Below are positions 23,772-32,822 of a stretch of DNA of 64,000 nucleotides, in pieces; the first letter of the stretch is position 1; every line of letters begins with the position of its first letter. The notes beneath the pieces were generated by a model that worked only from the letters and a program-made list of their open reading frames with translations, made no database searches and was not told the DNA's origin. The stretch is from assembly GCF_000427665.1 (NCBI RefSeq), contig NZ_KE386572.1:558001-622000 (forward strand), in the 5' to 3' direction. Made by a program: the position numbers and the translations under genes. The stretch is from Geminicoccus roseus DSM 18922. Lineage in GTDB: Bacteria > Pseudomonadota > Alphaproteobacteria > Geminicoccales > Geminicoccaceae.

Positions 23772-25202
23772 TCACTCGGTCGGAAGTTCCTCGACCTCGT
23801 CCTTGCCGACCGGTGCGATCACCGTATCCGGCACTTCCGGCGTCTCGTCCGAGCGGACGATCTCATAGCCGGCATCCTCGAAGACCTCCTCATGGCGCTC
23901 GGCCGCCTCGTCGAGCGCTTCCTGGACGGTCTTCTTGCCCGAGATCGCGTTGGAGACCTCCTCCTGCAGGATATCGAGCAGGACGTTGTACTCGGGCAGA
24001 TGCCAGTAGTCGTTGGTGTACTCCAGCGCCTGGGCGAACTGCTTGTTGTAGCTGTTCAGATCCTGCCACTCGGGACTGTCCAGCACCGATTTCAGGCCGG
24101 TCTGGCAGACCGCGGCGTAGCGCTTCTGCTGCTCGGGCTGGAAGTACCACTCCATGAACTTGACCAGCTGCGGGATCTTCTTGGAGTAGGTGTTGATGCC
24201 CATCCCCTGCCCGCCGACCGAATACTGCCGGCGGAACTTGCCGTCCCGACCGATGGCGCCCGGCAGGTTGCCGAAACCGGTCACGTCGGCATACTTGTTG
24301 ATCTTCGGGTCGGAATTGGAGCCGTTGAAGTAGTACCACTGCATCGCCATGGCGAGCTTGCCCTGCTGGAACGCAGCGCTGACCTCGTCATAGCCCCAGT
24401 TCTGGCTGCCGGGCGGGCCGTAGTCGAACATGTCGACATAGAACTGCACGCCATCCACGGATGCCGGGGAATTCAGGTAGCCTTCCGCCTCGAACGTCTC
24501 CGGGTTGTAGAGCTCGCCGCCGAACGACCACATGAACGAGTTCGAGGCGGTGGTGGCGAAATCGTATTCGCGGCCCCCCATCTGCCCCCAGCCGAACAGG
24601 CCCTCGTCCGGACGCGTGAAGAACTCGGCGATCTCCTTGGCATCCTGGTAGGTCTGGGGGACCTTTAGATCCTTGCCGTACTTTTCCTTGAAGGCCGCCT
24701 GCTCCTCCGGATCCTCGAACAGGTCCTTGCGCCACATGAAGCCGTAGGCGTCCTGGTTGATCGGCAGCCCCCAGTATTTGCCGGAGCCATCCGGATACTC
24801 GCCATAGCGCGAGAGGGACGCCGGATCGAACAGCTCCGGCTTGAGGACCTCAGAATCCTCAAAGACCTTGTTGATCGAATAGGCATGGCCGCCGCCGGCG
24901 AACTCGGCGGTGGACTGGCTGTCCCACATGGCAAAGTCGAAGCCGTCGCCCTGGATCGCGAACTCCGACGCGATCTTGTTGTGCCATTCTGGCCCATAGG
25001 GGACCAGCGCCGGCACGATGGTGACGTTCTTGTCCGGGTAGTCCTTGGCGATGTCGACCACGGCATCCGCGCAGGTGCCGGCATGCCAGATGAAGGTCAG
25101 CGTCTCGGCGGCGGATGCCGGGCTGCTCAGGCCGGCCACCGCCAGCATGACAGCGGCACTGGCGCCGCTCCAATTCCTGCTGATCCGTCGTTTCGTCTTC
25201 AT
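23772..25202 (-). CDS. Sugar/polyol ABC transporter substrate-binding protein (family 1)
   Basis: Periplasmic binding protein, 476 aa. Sec signal MKTKRRISRNW...SPASAAE cleaved near residue 30. The mature part starts TLTFIWHAGTCADAVVDIAKDYP and shows the family-1 hinge features (GKYWGLPINQDAYGFMWRKDLF; QQGKLAMAMQWYYF). Tryptophan and tyrosine residues (WHAG, WYYFNGSN) could line a sugar pocket. The C-terminal 60 residues are acidic. Start ATG 25202 has GGGAGGAAA upstream. It follows deoR by 31 bases in the same operon. Given DhaK/DhaL, a glycerol-, dihydroxyacetone- or tetritol-like ligand is inferred. Confidence 0.92.
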   Translation of the reverse strand: MKTKRRISRNWSGASAAVMLAVAGLSSPASAAETLTFIWHAGTCADAVVDIAKDYPDKNVTIVPALVPYGPEWHNKIASEFAIQGDGFDFAMWDSQSTAEFAGGGHAYSINKVFEDSEVLKPELFDPASLSRYGEYPDGSGKYWGLPINQDAYGFMWRKDLFEDPEEQAAFKEKYGKDLKVPQTYQDAKEIAEFFTRPDEGLFGWGQMGGREYDFATTASNSFMWSFGGELYNPETFEAEGYLNSPASVDGVQFYVDMFDYGPPGSQNWGYDEVSAAFQQGKLAMAMQWYYFNGSNSDPKINKYADVTGFGNLPGAIGRDGKFRRQYSVGGQGMGINTYSKKIPQLVKFMEWYFQPEQQKRYAAVCQTGLKSVLDSPEWQDLNSYNKQFAQALEYTNDYWHLPEYNVLLDILQEEVSNAISGKKTVQEALDEAAERHEEVFEDAGYEIVRSDETPEVPDTVIAPVGKDEVEELPTE

Positions 25203-25233
25203 TATATTTCCTCCCTCGAACACTCGCTGAAAT

Positions 25234-26010
25234 CTAGGGATCGGCCTGCCACGGAACCGGCTCGAGCCGCACCCCGTCCCTCTGCAGCGCCTGATGCACA
25301 TCCGGCGCAAGGCCTTCGGTGACCAGCACACTATCGAAGTCGCGCAGCGGGGCGAACAGGTTCAGCGCCGAACGACCGACTTTGGATCGATCGAAGGCAA
25401 GCACCGAGCGTTCGGCCACCGCCTTCATCGCCAGCTTGGCCCGGATGATGTCGGGATCGTGCAGATAGGCGCTGGTGCCGCGGACCGCCGAGGTCGAGAA
25501 GACGGCAAGATCGGCGCGCAGGCGGCCGACCCCGGCCTCGCAGATCAATCCGAAGAAGGCGTTCCCAACGGGATCATAGGTGCCGCCGAGCGAGATCAGG
25601 GTCACCTCGTCGACCCGGCGGAAACTCTCGATCACCTTCAGGCCATTGGTGATCACGGTGAGCGGGCGCTTGCTGTCCAGGAATGGAACGATGCTGGCGG
25701 CGGTCGACGAATCGTCCAGGATGATCGCCATGCCGGGCTCGACCTGGTCGGCGATCCGGGCAGCGAGCGCCGCCTTTTCTTCGCGGTTCTGCCGCTCGCG
25801 GTAGGCGTAGTCCCCCTCGAACACGATGCTGGTGGTCAGGGTGACGCCGCCACGGACCTTTCGGACCAGACGCTGCTCCACCAGCCGGTCAAGGTCGCGA
25901 TGCACCGTCATCTTGCTGACGCGCATCTCGGCGACGAGATCCTCCACCGAGGCATTCTCATGGATGCGCAGGTATTGAAGCAGCGCCTCCCGGCGCACCT
26001 CGCCACGCAT
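25234..26010 (-). CDS. DeoR-family regulator of the polyol/ketose operon
   Basis: 258 aa. Winged helix at residues 5-55 (REALLQYLRIHENASVEDLVAEMRVSKMTVHRDLDRLVEQ) and a sugar-phosphate-sensing DeoRC domain (IILDDSSTAASIVPFLDSKRPLTVITNG; LISLGGTYDP; VFSTSAVRG). DeoR proteins are normally repressors released by a phosphorylated sugar, here perhaps the product of DhaK/L. First gene of the operon, so it is autoregulated; two direct repeats lie in its promoter region. Confidence 0.92.
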   Translation of the reverse strand: MRGEVRREALLQYLRIHENASVEDLVAEMRVSKMTVHRDLDRLVEQRLVRKVRGGVTLTTSIVFEGDYAYRERQNREEKAALAARIADQVEPGMAIILDDSSTAASIVPFLDSKRPLTVITNGLKVIESFRRVDEVTLISLGGTYDPVGNAFFGLICEAGVGRLRADLAVFSTSAVRGTSAYLHDPDIIRAKLAMKAVAERSVLAFDRSKVGRSALNLFAPLRDFDSVLVTEGLAPDVHQALQRDGVRLEPVPWQADP

Positions 26011-26049
26011 CCCGCCTCCCAGTTCATGATGTTATCTGCGCCTGGATGT

Positions 26050-26084
26050 AACAGCCGAATCTGGGATCGCAACAGTTTAATCTG
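26050..26084 (-). promoter_or_regulatory. Pair of direct repeats, candidate DeoR operator
   Basis: AACAG-NNN-AATCTG occurs twice on the plus strand, at 26050-26063 and 26071-26084. The copies are 21 bp apart, two helical turns, so they face the same side of the DNA. They lie between the two deoR genes, in the AT-rich promoter region of the leftward importer/dhaKL operon. Confidence 0.6.
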
Positions 26085-26101
26085 ATATATTCCGCAATGG
26101 A

Positions 26102-26836
26102 TCAGGGTGCGGTCCATTTGCTCGGGTTGCTGATGCCCGCTTCCGTCACGATGGCCGCGAAGGCGGAGAGTTCCGCAAAATAGGCAGGGGTCAGCCGGCC
26201 GAATTTGCTGCTGTCGGCCACCAGGTAGGACGTCAGGGCGTTCTCCATCGCCGCCTGCTTGGCAAGCACCTCATGGAAGTTCGTGCAACTCACGCCGCGA
26301 GTCGGATGGATGCCTCCCGCCGAGATGAAAGCCTTGTTCAGCCGGACCGAGCACAGGGTCGCCAAGCCGCTGTCGCCCTCGAACGACCCGGAATCCTCAT
26401 GGTAGAGGCCGCCCATCAGCACCATGCGGATGCCAGGACGACGGGCCACTGCTTCGGCAATGTTCAACGCATAGCAGACGACGGTGAGGCGGCGGTCCTG
26501 GGGAAGCTGCCTGGCCAGATGGGCCAAGGTCGTCCCGCAATCCACGAACAGGGTATCCTCGTGCTCGATCAGGCTGCAGGCCCAGTCGCACGCCTTGATC
26601 TTTGCGGTCCGGGCGTCCTCCTGCACCGGCTGGATGCCGTTCACCGGCGGGATCGCCCGTTCGGGCATGATGTAGCCGCCCAGGATCGACAGGCGGCCAT
26701 CCGTGGCCGCGACATCGCGGCGGACCGTCATTTCGGAAACGCCCAGACGGTCCCCCGCCTCCTTGAGGCCGAGCATGCCCTGTCGCGCGACCTGCTCCAT
26801 GAGAGCGGCGATCCGCTGCTGCTTTCCGATAGCCAT
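26102..26836 (-). CDS. Second DeoR-family regulator
   Basis: 244 aa from ATG 26836; the longer open frame upstream lacks family similarity. Winged helix (KQQRIAALMEQVARQGMLGLKEAGDRLGVSEMTVRRDVAA) and a DeoRC sensor domain (DTLFVDCGTTLAHLARQLP, MVLMGGLYHEDSGSFEG, FISAGGIHPTRGVSC, YLVADSSKFGR). It is divergent from the ribose-type importer operon at 27123-33662, its most likely target. 91 bases separate it from the other deoR gene downstream. Confidence 0.9.
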   Translation of the reverse strand: MAIGKQQRIAALMEQVARQGMLGLKEAGDRLGVSEMTVRRDVAATDGRLSILGGYIMPERAIPPVNGIQPVQEDARTAKIKACDWACSLIEHEDTLFVDCGTTLAHLARQLPQDRRLTVVCYALNIAEAVARRPGIRMVLMGGLYHEDSGSFEGDSGLATLCSVRLNKAFISAGGIHPTRGVSCTNFHEVLAKQAAMENALTSYLVADSSKFGRLTPAYFAELSAFAAIVTEAGISNPSKWTAP

Positions 26837-26892
26837 CGCCAAGACCGCTCCAGCACCGAGTTGCCGGCAGAGATACAGACCTGTTACCGCCG

Positions 26893-26904
26893 TGACAATT
26901 GTTA
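26893..26904. promoter_or_regulatory. Palindrome in the deoR/importer divergent region
   Basis: TGACAATTGTTA is a near-perfect 12-bp palindrome with the core ACAATTGT, 57 bases upstream of the deoR start. It is a candidate binding site for that regulator; no second copy was noticed in the divergent region. Confidence 0.35.
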
Positions 26905-27028
26905 GAATAAGCGCACTCGGTCGCAGCAGATGCGGAGCACCTCCTGCTTCAGGAAGCAGCATCCATCCCAATGAAGAGGCAGCCAATTAACCAGATAAGG
27001 GTTCTGCCGCTCGAGACTCGATCCTGTG

Positions 27029-27056
27029 TTGACAGCCTCATGGGTGTTACTACCCT
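27029..27056 (+). promoter_or_regulatory. Probable promoter of the ribose-type importer operon
   Basis: TTGACA (27029-27034) is a consensus -35 box; TACCCT (27051-27056) follows after 16 bp as a weak -10. The site is about 65 bases before the binding-protein start. A weak -10 behind a perfect -35 would fit a regulated promoter. Confidence 0.5.
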
Positions 27057-27122
27057 GACACAAATGCCGGTACGGAGCCCTCACCAGTAACATCCTCCGG
27101 CCCCTGCGTGGGAGAACGCGCC

Positions 27123-28226
27123 ATGCTGAAACGTCTCTGCCTGCTGACCTCGGCAATCGTGATGCTGCCGCTGGCGGCCGTGTCGGCGCAGGAGCGCCAG
27201 CCGATCACCAACGCCACCTGTGACGAACTGGCGGCGCGCTATGACAAGCTGCCGTTCACCGACATCCTGCCCCTGGAGGCAGGTCCGGTGCTGGTGGACG
27301 GTGAGGAGAAGTCGATCACGGTGGGCTTCTCGCAGACCGGCTTCAACCACCCCTGGCGTGTCTCCATGCTGGAGTCGCTGCAGGCCGAAGCCTGCCGGCA
27401 TCCGAACGTCGAACTGATCGTGCTGGACGGCAATGTCGACGTAGCCAAGCAGAACAACGACGTGCGCGACCTGATCGCCCGCGGTGTCGATGCGGTGATC
27501 ATGAGCCCGGTGGAGTCCGCCGCCCTGGTGCCGGCCAGCCGAGCCGTGATGAGCGAGGGGCTGCCGCTTGTCGTGCTCGACCGCGACGTGCCCACCGACA
27601 AGACCCTGTTCATCGGCCAGAGCAACGTCACCATGGCCGAGGGTGTCGCCGAGAAGATGGCCGAGGACCTGGGCGGCAAGGGCAAGATCGTGGTGATCAC
27701 CGGCCTGCAGGGCTCCTCGCCCGCGGTCGACCGCAACCAGGGCATGCTGAACGTGCTTGCCGATTATCCTGACATCGAGGTCCTGGTGACGGGCGACGGC
27801 CAGTGGATCCGCGAGCCGTCCGTGCCGCTGATGGAGGACTGGCTGACCGCGTACCCGGAGATCGACGCGGTGTTCTCCCATGCCGAAGAGTCGTCCTGGG
27901 GCGCTCAGCTGGCGATCGCCCGGGCGAACCGCTGCAAGGACGGGATCAAGCACTACACGTTCGACGGCTCCAACGCGGGCTTCAAGGCGGTCAAGGCCGG
28001 CACGTTCGGCGCGGACGGCAACTACACACCGTTCATCGGCGACATCGGCCTGCGCGCGGTCCTCTACGAGTTGACCGGCAAGGAGATCCCGGATGCGGAG
28101 GATTATGCGCAGCCTGGGAAAAACCTGGCCCTGCCGGACTCGCCGGTGGTGACCGCCGCCAACGCCGACGAGTGGATCGGCCGGGGCTGGGGTGACTTCG
28201 AGCCGACGCCGGACCCGTGCCTCTGA
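27123..28226 (+). CDS. Sugar ABC transporter substrate-binding protein (RbsB/periplasmic binding protein family)
   Basis: 367 aa with a signal peptide (LTSAIVMLPLAAVSAQ). The mature domain is a type-I periplasmic fold: ITVGFSQTGFNHPWRVSMLESLQAEA, DGNVDVAKQNNDVRDLIARGVDAVIMSPVES, VLDRDVPTDKTLFIGQSN and YPEIDAVFSHAEESSWGAQLAI. Start ATG 27123 with GGAG eight bases upstream is preferred over GTG 27108. First gene of the operon divergent from deoR. The ligand is probably a sugar or nucleoside-like molecule that the downstream PfkB kinase can phosphorylate. Confidence 0.92.
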   Translation: MLKRLCLLTSAIVMLPLAAVSAQERQPITNATCDELAARYDKLPFTDILPLEAGPVLVDGEEKSITVGFSQTGFNHPWRVSMLESLQAEACRHPNVELIVLDGNVDVAKQNNDVRDLIARGVDAVIMSPVESAALVPASRAVMSEGLPLVVLDRDVPTDKTLFIGQSNVTMAEGVAEKMAEDLGGKGKIVVITGLQGSSPAVDRNQGMLNVLADYPDIEVLVTGDGQWIREPSVPLMEDWLTAYPEIDAVFSHAEESSWGAQLAIARANRCKDGIKHYTFDGSNAGFKAVKAGTFGADGNYTPFIGDIGLRAVLYELTGKEIPDAEDYAQPGKNLALPDSPVVTAANADEWIGRGWGDFEPTPDPCL

Positions 28227-29728
28227 CCGCTGCCGGCAGGCCGGGAGCGCCGCTCCTGGCCGTCCGCGGGCTGAGTAAATCGTTCTCCGGCAACATCGTC
28301 TTGCGGGACCTGGACTTCGCGGTACATGCCGGCGAAGTCCAGGCGCTGATAGGCGAGAACGGTGCGGGCAAGTCGACGCTCATCAAGGTGCTGGGCGGCG
28401 TCTACCAGCCGGATCGCGGCGAGGTCCTGGTCGACGGAAAGCCTGTCCGCCTGCGCTCGCCGCGGGACGCCCTGGCGCGCGGCATCGTGGTGATTCAGCA
28501 GGAACTGTCGCTGGCGCCGCATCTCTCGGTGGCCGAGAACATCTTTCTCGGCCATTTCCCCACGACGCGGCTGGGCACGGTCGATACGGCCCAGATGCGC
28601 CGCCGGTCGGCGGAACTCCTGGACAGCCTCTCGATCGAGATCGATCCGGCCGTGCTGGTCGGCCGTCTCAGCATCGCCCAGCAGCAGATGGTCGAGATCG
28701 CCAAGGCGATCTCGCTCCAGGCCAAGGTCCTGATCCTGGACGAGCCCACCGCGGTGCTCGACGAGAAGCGGGTCGCGACCCTGTTCGACCTGGTCGCCCG
28801 CCTCAAGGACCAGGGCCTCGGCATCGTGTTCATCTCCCATCACCTGGAAGAGGTCTTCCGGATCTGCGATCGGGTGACGGTGCTCCGCGACGGTCAGAAG
28901 ACCGGCGAGGCCGCCATTGGCGAGATCGACCAGGAATGGCTGGTCGGCCGGATGATCGGCCGGGAGTTCCCCGCCCATGCCCGCCAGGAGCGCAGTTCCG
29001 GCAAGCCTGCGCTGGAACTGCACGGCCTGACCCGGGACGGCGAGTTCGAGGACGTGTCCTTTGCCGTGCACGAAGGCGAGATCGTTGGTCTTGCCGGGCT
29101 GGTCGGTGCTGGCCGTACCGAGGTTGCGCGCGCGATCGTGGGCCTGAGCCGCCCAGGCGCCGGATCGATCCGGGTCGCCGGCCAGGAAGTGCGGATCAAT
29201 GATCCAGGTGCTGCAGCCCGTCTGGGGATCAGCTACCTGACGGAGGATCGCAAGGCGCAGGGCCTCCTGCCGAACCGGCCGGTGCGGGAGAACGCCACCA
29301 TCTCCAACCTGCGACGCTTCACCAGGATGGGGGTGCTGAACCTCCTCGCCGAGCGGACCTACGTCCAGGAAATGATCGGCCGGCTGGATGTCCGTTCCGC
29401 CGGCATGGCCACCGAGATCCGGTTCCTGAGCGGCGGCAACCAGCAGAAGGTGCTGATCGGACGCGCCCTGGCCGTCGATCCCAGGATCCTGATCGTCGAC
29501 GAGCCGACCAGGGGCGTCGACATCGGCGCCAAGCAGGAAATCTATGCTCTCATCGAGCAGCTTGTCGCCCGGGGCGTGGCGATCGTGCTGATCTCCTCGG
29601 AGATGGAAGAGGTCCTGCGCCTGTCCGACCGCATCGTCGTCCTGCGCCGTGGCCGGGTGGCGGCCACCCTTTCCCGTGACGAAGCCAGCGAGGCCACCAT
29701 CATGAGGTCAGCAGCACTTGCCGCGTGA
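28217..29728 (+). CDS. Sugar ABC transporter ATP-binding protein (RbsA/MglA type)
   Basis: 503 aa, two ATPase domains. N-terminal: GENGAGKST, LSIAQQQM, LILDEPTAVLDE. C-terminal: GLVGAGRTE, LSGGNQQK, LIVDEPTRGVDIGAK. Starts with GTG 28217, inside the last ten bases of the binding-protein gene, so translation is coupled. Energises the permease at 29718-30680. Confidence 0.93.
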   Translation: MPLTAAGRPGAPLLAVRGLSKSFSGNIVLRDLDFAVHAGEVQALIGENGAGKSTLIKVLGGVYQPDRGEVLVDGKPVRLRSPRDALARGIVVIQQELSLAPHLSVAENIFLGHFPTTRLGTVDTAQMRRRSAELLDSLSIEIDPAVLVGRLSIAQQQMVEIAKAISLQAKVLILDEPTAVLDEKRVATLFDLVARLKDQGLGIVFISHHLEEVFRICDRVTVLRDGQKTGEAAIGEIDQEWLVGRMIGREFPAHARQERSSGKPALELHGLTRDGEFEDVSFAVHEGEIVGLAGLVGAGRTEVARAIVGLSRPGAGSIRVAGQEVRINDPGAAARLGISYLTEDRKAQGLLPNRPVRENATISNLRRFTRMGVLNLLAERTYVQEMIGRLDVRSAGMATEIRFLSGGNQQKVLIGRALAVDPRILIVDEPTRGVDIGAKQEIYALIEQLVARGVAIVLISSEMEEVLRLSDRIVVLRRGRVAATLSRDEASEATIMRSAALAA

Positions 29729-30680
29729 CACCACCCTTCCCGGACTTGGATCGAAGCTGCGGGCGGTAGGCGCCGGCCGGCTCGGCGGCCTGATCGCGCT
29801 GATCGTGCTGATCGTCATCGCCTCGTTCCTGTCGGACCGGTTCCTGACCGTCCCCAACCTCCTGAACGTGCTCCGCCAGGTCTCGATCGTCGGGATCCTG
29901 GCGCTCGGCATGACCTTCGTGATCCTGACCGCCGGGATCGACCTGTCGATCGGCTCGGTGCTCGGGTTGTCGGTGGTGCTGTATGCGGGCCTGCTTGAGA
30001 GCTTCGGGCTTCCGGCAGCGATCACGCTCGGCATGGTGGCCGGCGCGGGAGCCGGCCTCGTGAACGGCATCGGCGTCGCCTATGCCGGAATCCCCGCCTT
30101 CATCATGACCCTGGGCATGCTGTCCTTCGCCCGTGGCCTGGCCTTCATCTATACGGGTGGCACCCCCGTCCCGATCCTGGACGAGACCTTCTACAACTTT
30201 GGCAACGGCTACGTCCTGGGCGTGCCTATCCCGGCCCTGGTGCTGATCGCCACGCTGCTGGCGAGTGCCTTCGTCCTCGGCATGACCCCGTTCGGCCGCT
30301 CGGTCTATGGCATCGGCTCCAATGAGGAAGCAGCCCGGATGTCGGGCGTCCCGGTGCGCCAGTACAAGGCCCTGGTCTACGTGATCTCCGGCACGCTCGC
30401 CGCGCTCGCCGGCGTCGTCTACGCCTCGCAGCTTGGCATCGGCACTCCCATTGCCGGCCAGGGCTACGAGCTGGACGCCATCGCCGCGGTGGTGGTCGGC
30501 GGCACCTCGCTGTTCGGCGGGCGCGGCTCCGTCTGGGGCACGTTCATCGGTACGCTCATCATCGGCGTGCTCGCCAACACACTGAACCTGAACGGGGTCG
30601 ATCCGTTCGTACAGCAGCTCGTGAAGGGTGCCCTGATCGTGGTCGCGGTCTTTGGCATGAGCCGGGCCAGCCGGAGCTGA
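29718..30680 (+). CDS. Sugar ABC transporter permease (RbsC type)
   Basis: 320 aa with about ten hydrophobic segments. Landmarks: FVILTAGIDLSIGSVLGLS, IPAFIMTLGMLSFARGLAFIYTGG, YGIGSNEEAARMSGVPV and VVVGGTSLFGGRGSVWGT. Starts at TTG 29718, overlapping the ATPase gene by 11 bases; no ATG is available before the first membrane segment. As only one permease gene is present, the importer should use a homodimer. Confidence 0.92.
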   Translation: MPRDTTLPGLGSKLRAVGAGRLGGLIALIVLIVIASFLSDRFLTVPNLLNVLRQVSIVGILALGMTFVILTAGIDLSIGSVLGLSVVLYAGLLESFGLPAAITLGMVAGAGAGLVNGIGVAYAGIPAFIMTLGMLSFARGLAFIYTGGTPVPILDETFYNFGNGYVLGVPIPALVLIATLLASAFVLGMTPFGRSVYGIGSNEEAARMSGVPVRQYKALVYVISGTLAALAGVVYASQLGIGTPIAGQGYELDAIAAVVVGGTSLFGGRGSVWGTFIGTLIIGVLANTLNLNGVDPFVQQLVKGALIVVAVFGMSRASRS

Positions 30681-30692
30681 GGAAGCGCATCC

Positions 30693-31880
30693 ATGGACAT
30701 GGTCAGAGAACGGATCCTGCCGGTGCTGGAGGCGCTGCGGCCGAGCGTGGACGCGCACATCACCCTGGAGCGGGTCCGTCGCTACTGCTTCGCCATCGCC
30801 GACACGCCGGCCCCTTCCACGGCCGCCGCCGCCATGCGCACGCCGGTGCTGAAGCGCCTGCTCTCGGGCGACGGAGCGCTGCCCCAGGCCGGGCTGCACC
30901 TGAAGGAGAATTTCGAGAACACCGGCAGCACGGTGATCCTCACCGGGGACGACCGGCTGGCAAAGCCGGTCTGGTACTTTGCTCACCTGGATACGATCAG
31001 CTACCTGATCCAGCCGCGCCAGGGCGATCGCCATCCGCTGGTGCCGTTCTGCTATCACCTGATCGAGGAAGGCAGCCGCCCGGCCGAAGTCTATCGCTAT
31101 GACCTGGCGGGCAATGGCTACCGGAGGGTCGGCACCGGTCAGCTCGTGACCAGCGACGGCGAGCCGTTCTTCCATCCCGACGATCCCGGCCAGCCGATCC
31201 GGGTCGGCGACCGGGTCGTGATGGTGGCGCCCTGCCGAGACCTCAACGAGCAGGGTGACTTTGTGGGCCATGTCGACAACGCCGGCGCGGTCGCGGCACT
31301 TGCCGTGGCGGCGCCGGTCATGGCCGCGGCCGGGATCGAGGCGATGCTCGCCTTCCCCGACGAGGAAGAGGGGCCACGTGGCACCGGCAGCCAGGTGATG
31401 GGCCGGGGCGGGACCCGGATCGTCAATCTTCTGCCGGTGCCCGAGATAGCGATCATCGCCGACGTGCAGCAGGCTGGCGGCGATGCGCATGCCGACACCC
31501 GGGGCGGGGTGGAGAACAGCACGAGGCTGGGGCAAGGCGCCGTGCTGGCAGAGTTCTCCAGCCTGGCGCGCGGCGCGGTCACACCACCGCATCTCTACGT
31601 TCTGGCCCAGGCCTTCATCGAGATCCTGGATGGGCTGGGCGTGCCCGTGCAGGAGTCCAACAACGCCTACACGTCGCGCAGCGACGACGTCAGCGTGCTC
31701 CTGAAGACCCCGAACATTCTCCTGCTGGGCTTTGCCGGGTTCAACCGGCACCTGGACAAGGGCGAGCCCCGTGCCAACCTGCACGACCTTGTCAGCCTGT
31801 CCAAGGCGCTCGTCTACTACTCGGCGATCGCACCGCTGTACCGGGAGTTGAGCGCCATGCTGCACGGACGAACCGCATGA
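30693..31880 (+). CDS. M42/M20-like dinuclear metallohydrolase (putative)
   Basis: 395 aa, cytoplasmic. The ligand pattern of co-catalytic zinc peptidases can be traced: H98 and D100 in YFAHLDTISY, D195 in GHVDNAGAVAAL, Glu pair 224-225 in PDEEEGPRGTGSQ, D257 in IIADVQQAGG and a late His in ANLHDLVSLSKAL. The order and spacing resemble M42 aminopeptidases (the HVDNAG and EEGPRGTG stretches correspond to D(D/N)xxG and EExGxRG). A sugar-catabolic operon is an odd place for a peptidase, so it may be a deacylase or amidohydrolase acting on the imported compound. It overlaps the kinase gene by four bases. Confidence 0.7.
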   Translation: MDMVRERILPVLEALRPSVDAHITLERVRRYCFAIADTPAPSTAAAAMRTPVLKRLLSGDGALPQAGLHLKENFENTGSTVILTGDDRLAKPVWYFAHLDTISYLIQPRQGDRHPLVPFCYHLIEEGSRPAEVYRYDLAGNGYRRVGTGQLVTSDGEPFFHPDDPGQPIRVGDRVVMVAPCRDLNEQGDFVGHVDNAGAVAALAVAAPVMAAAGIEAMLAFPDEEEGPRGTGSQVMGRGGTRIVNLLPVPEIAIIADVQQAGGDAHADTRGGVENSTRLGQGAVLAEFSSLARGAVTPPHLYVLAQAFIEILDGLGVPVQESNNAYTSRSDDVSVLLKTPNILLLGFAGFNRHLDKGEPRANLHDLVSLSKALVYYSAIAPLYRELSAMLHGRTA

Positions 31881-32800
31881 CCGAGCTCGTGACCATCGGC
31901 TGGCTGACGATCGACGACATCATCCTGGGCGATGTCGTACGACGTGACGTGCTGGGCGGCGGCGCGCTCTACTCGGCCGTCGGCGCCCATATATGGAATG
32001 GCTCGACCGGGATTCACTCCATCACCGGACGGCGTCACCTGGACCTGGTCCGCAGCGACATCGAGAAACGCGGCCTGGACAGCCGGGGAATCGGCACGAT
32101 CGAGGGCAACGGGCTGCAACTCTGGCTGCTTCACGAGAACGATCGCGACAAGCAGCAGGTCCCCAAATTGTCCTCTTCCACGGCCGCCGAGATGGATGCC
32201 GGCCGAGGACCGCTTCCTGCCTGCTACGAAGCTGCGAGTGGCTTCCATATCGCTCCTCAAGGTCCGGAGAGCGCGCTGGCCAACGCCGCGCTGTTGAGCA
32301 CGCTGCCATCGAGGCCGGTGGTGACCATGGACCTGCTCGCCGACGATTATGTTGACGCCAGCCTCTACCGGGATCTCGGCTTCCTGACGAAGCTGTCGGC
32401 GTTCCTGCCGAGCGAGGCCGAGATCCTGCGCATCTGGCGTCCCGATGACGTCGAGGACTGGGCGCGGCAGCAGGCTCTGGCGCATGGCTGCCCGATTGCG
32501 GTGAAGCTTGGCGAGCAGGGCTCGCTCCTGTGCGTTCCCGACCGACGGCAGTGCTTCCGCGTCCCGGTGTTCCCCGCCCGGGTCGTCGACACCACCGGCG
32601 CTGGGGATTCCTACTGCGGCGGATTCCTCGCCGGCCTGGCCGAAGGCCGCCCCTTCGAGGTTTGCGCCGCGATGGGCACGGTTGCCGCCTCGTATGTGGT
32701 GGAGGCCTGCGGCGCGCTGAACACGGCTATCCCGGACAAGGCGGAGCGTGATGCCCGGCTGGCCCGGGTCATGGCGAGCATCACTTCGACCGAATTCTGA
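31877..32800 (+). CDS. PfkB-family carbohydrate/nucleoside kinase
   Basis: 307 aa ribokinase-fold enzyme. GGGALYSAVGAHIW is a variant of PfkB signature 1, and VVDTTGAGDSYCGGFLAGL is a perfect signature 2 with anion hole and catalytic Asp. Overlap ATGA with the upstream metallohydrolase gene and 22 bases to the BtpA-like gene show one operon. It should phosphorylate the sugar released or imported by this system; the substrate is unknown. Confidence 0.9.
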   Translation: MTELVTIGWLTIDDIILGDVVRRDVLGGGALYSAVGAHIWNGSTGIHSITGRRHLDLVRSDIEKRGLDSRGIGTIEGNGLQLWLLHENDRDKQQVPKLSSSTAAEMDAGRGPLPACYEAASGFHIAPQGPESALANAALLSTLPSRPVVTMDLLADDYVDASLYRDLGFLTKLSAFLPSEAEILRIWRPDDVEDWARQQALAHGCPIAVKLGEQGSLLCVPDRRQCFRVPVFPARVVDTTGAGDSYCGGFLAGLAEGRPFEVCAAMGTVAASYVVEACGALNTAIPDKAERDARLARVMASITSTEF

Positions 32801-32822
32801 TCATTCCCTTCTGGATCCGACC

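Noticed and set aside
25294-26085. Plus-strand frame over the first deoR gene
   Set aside because: Antisense to an intact DeoR regulator; no motif.
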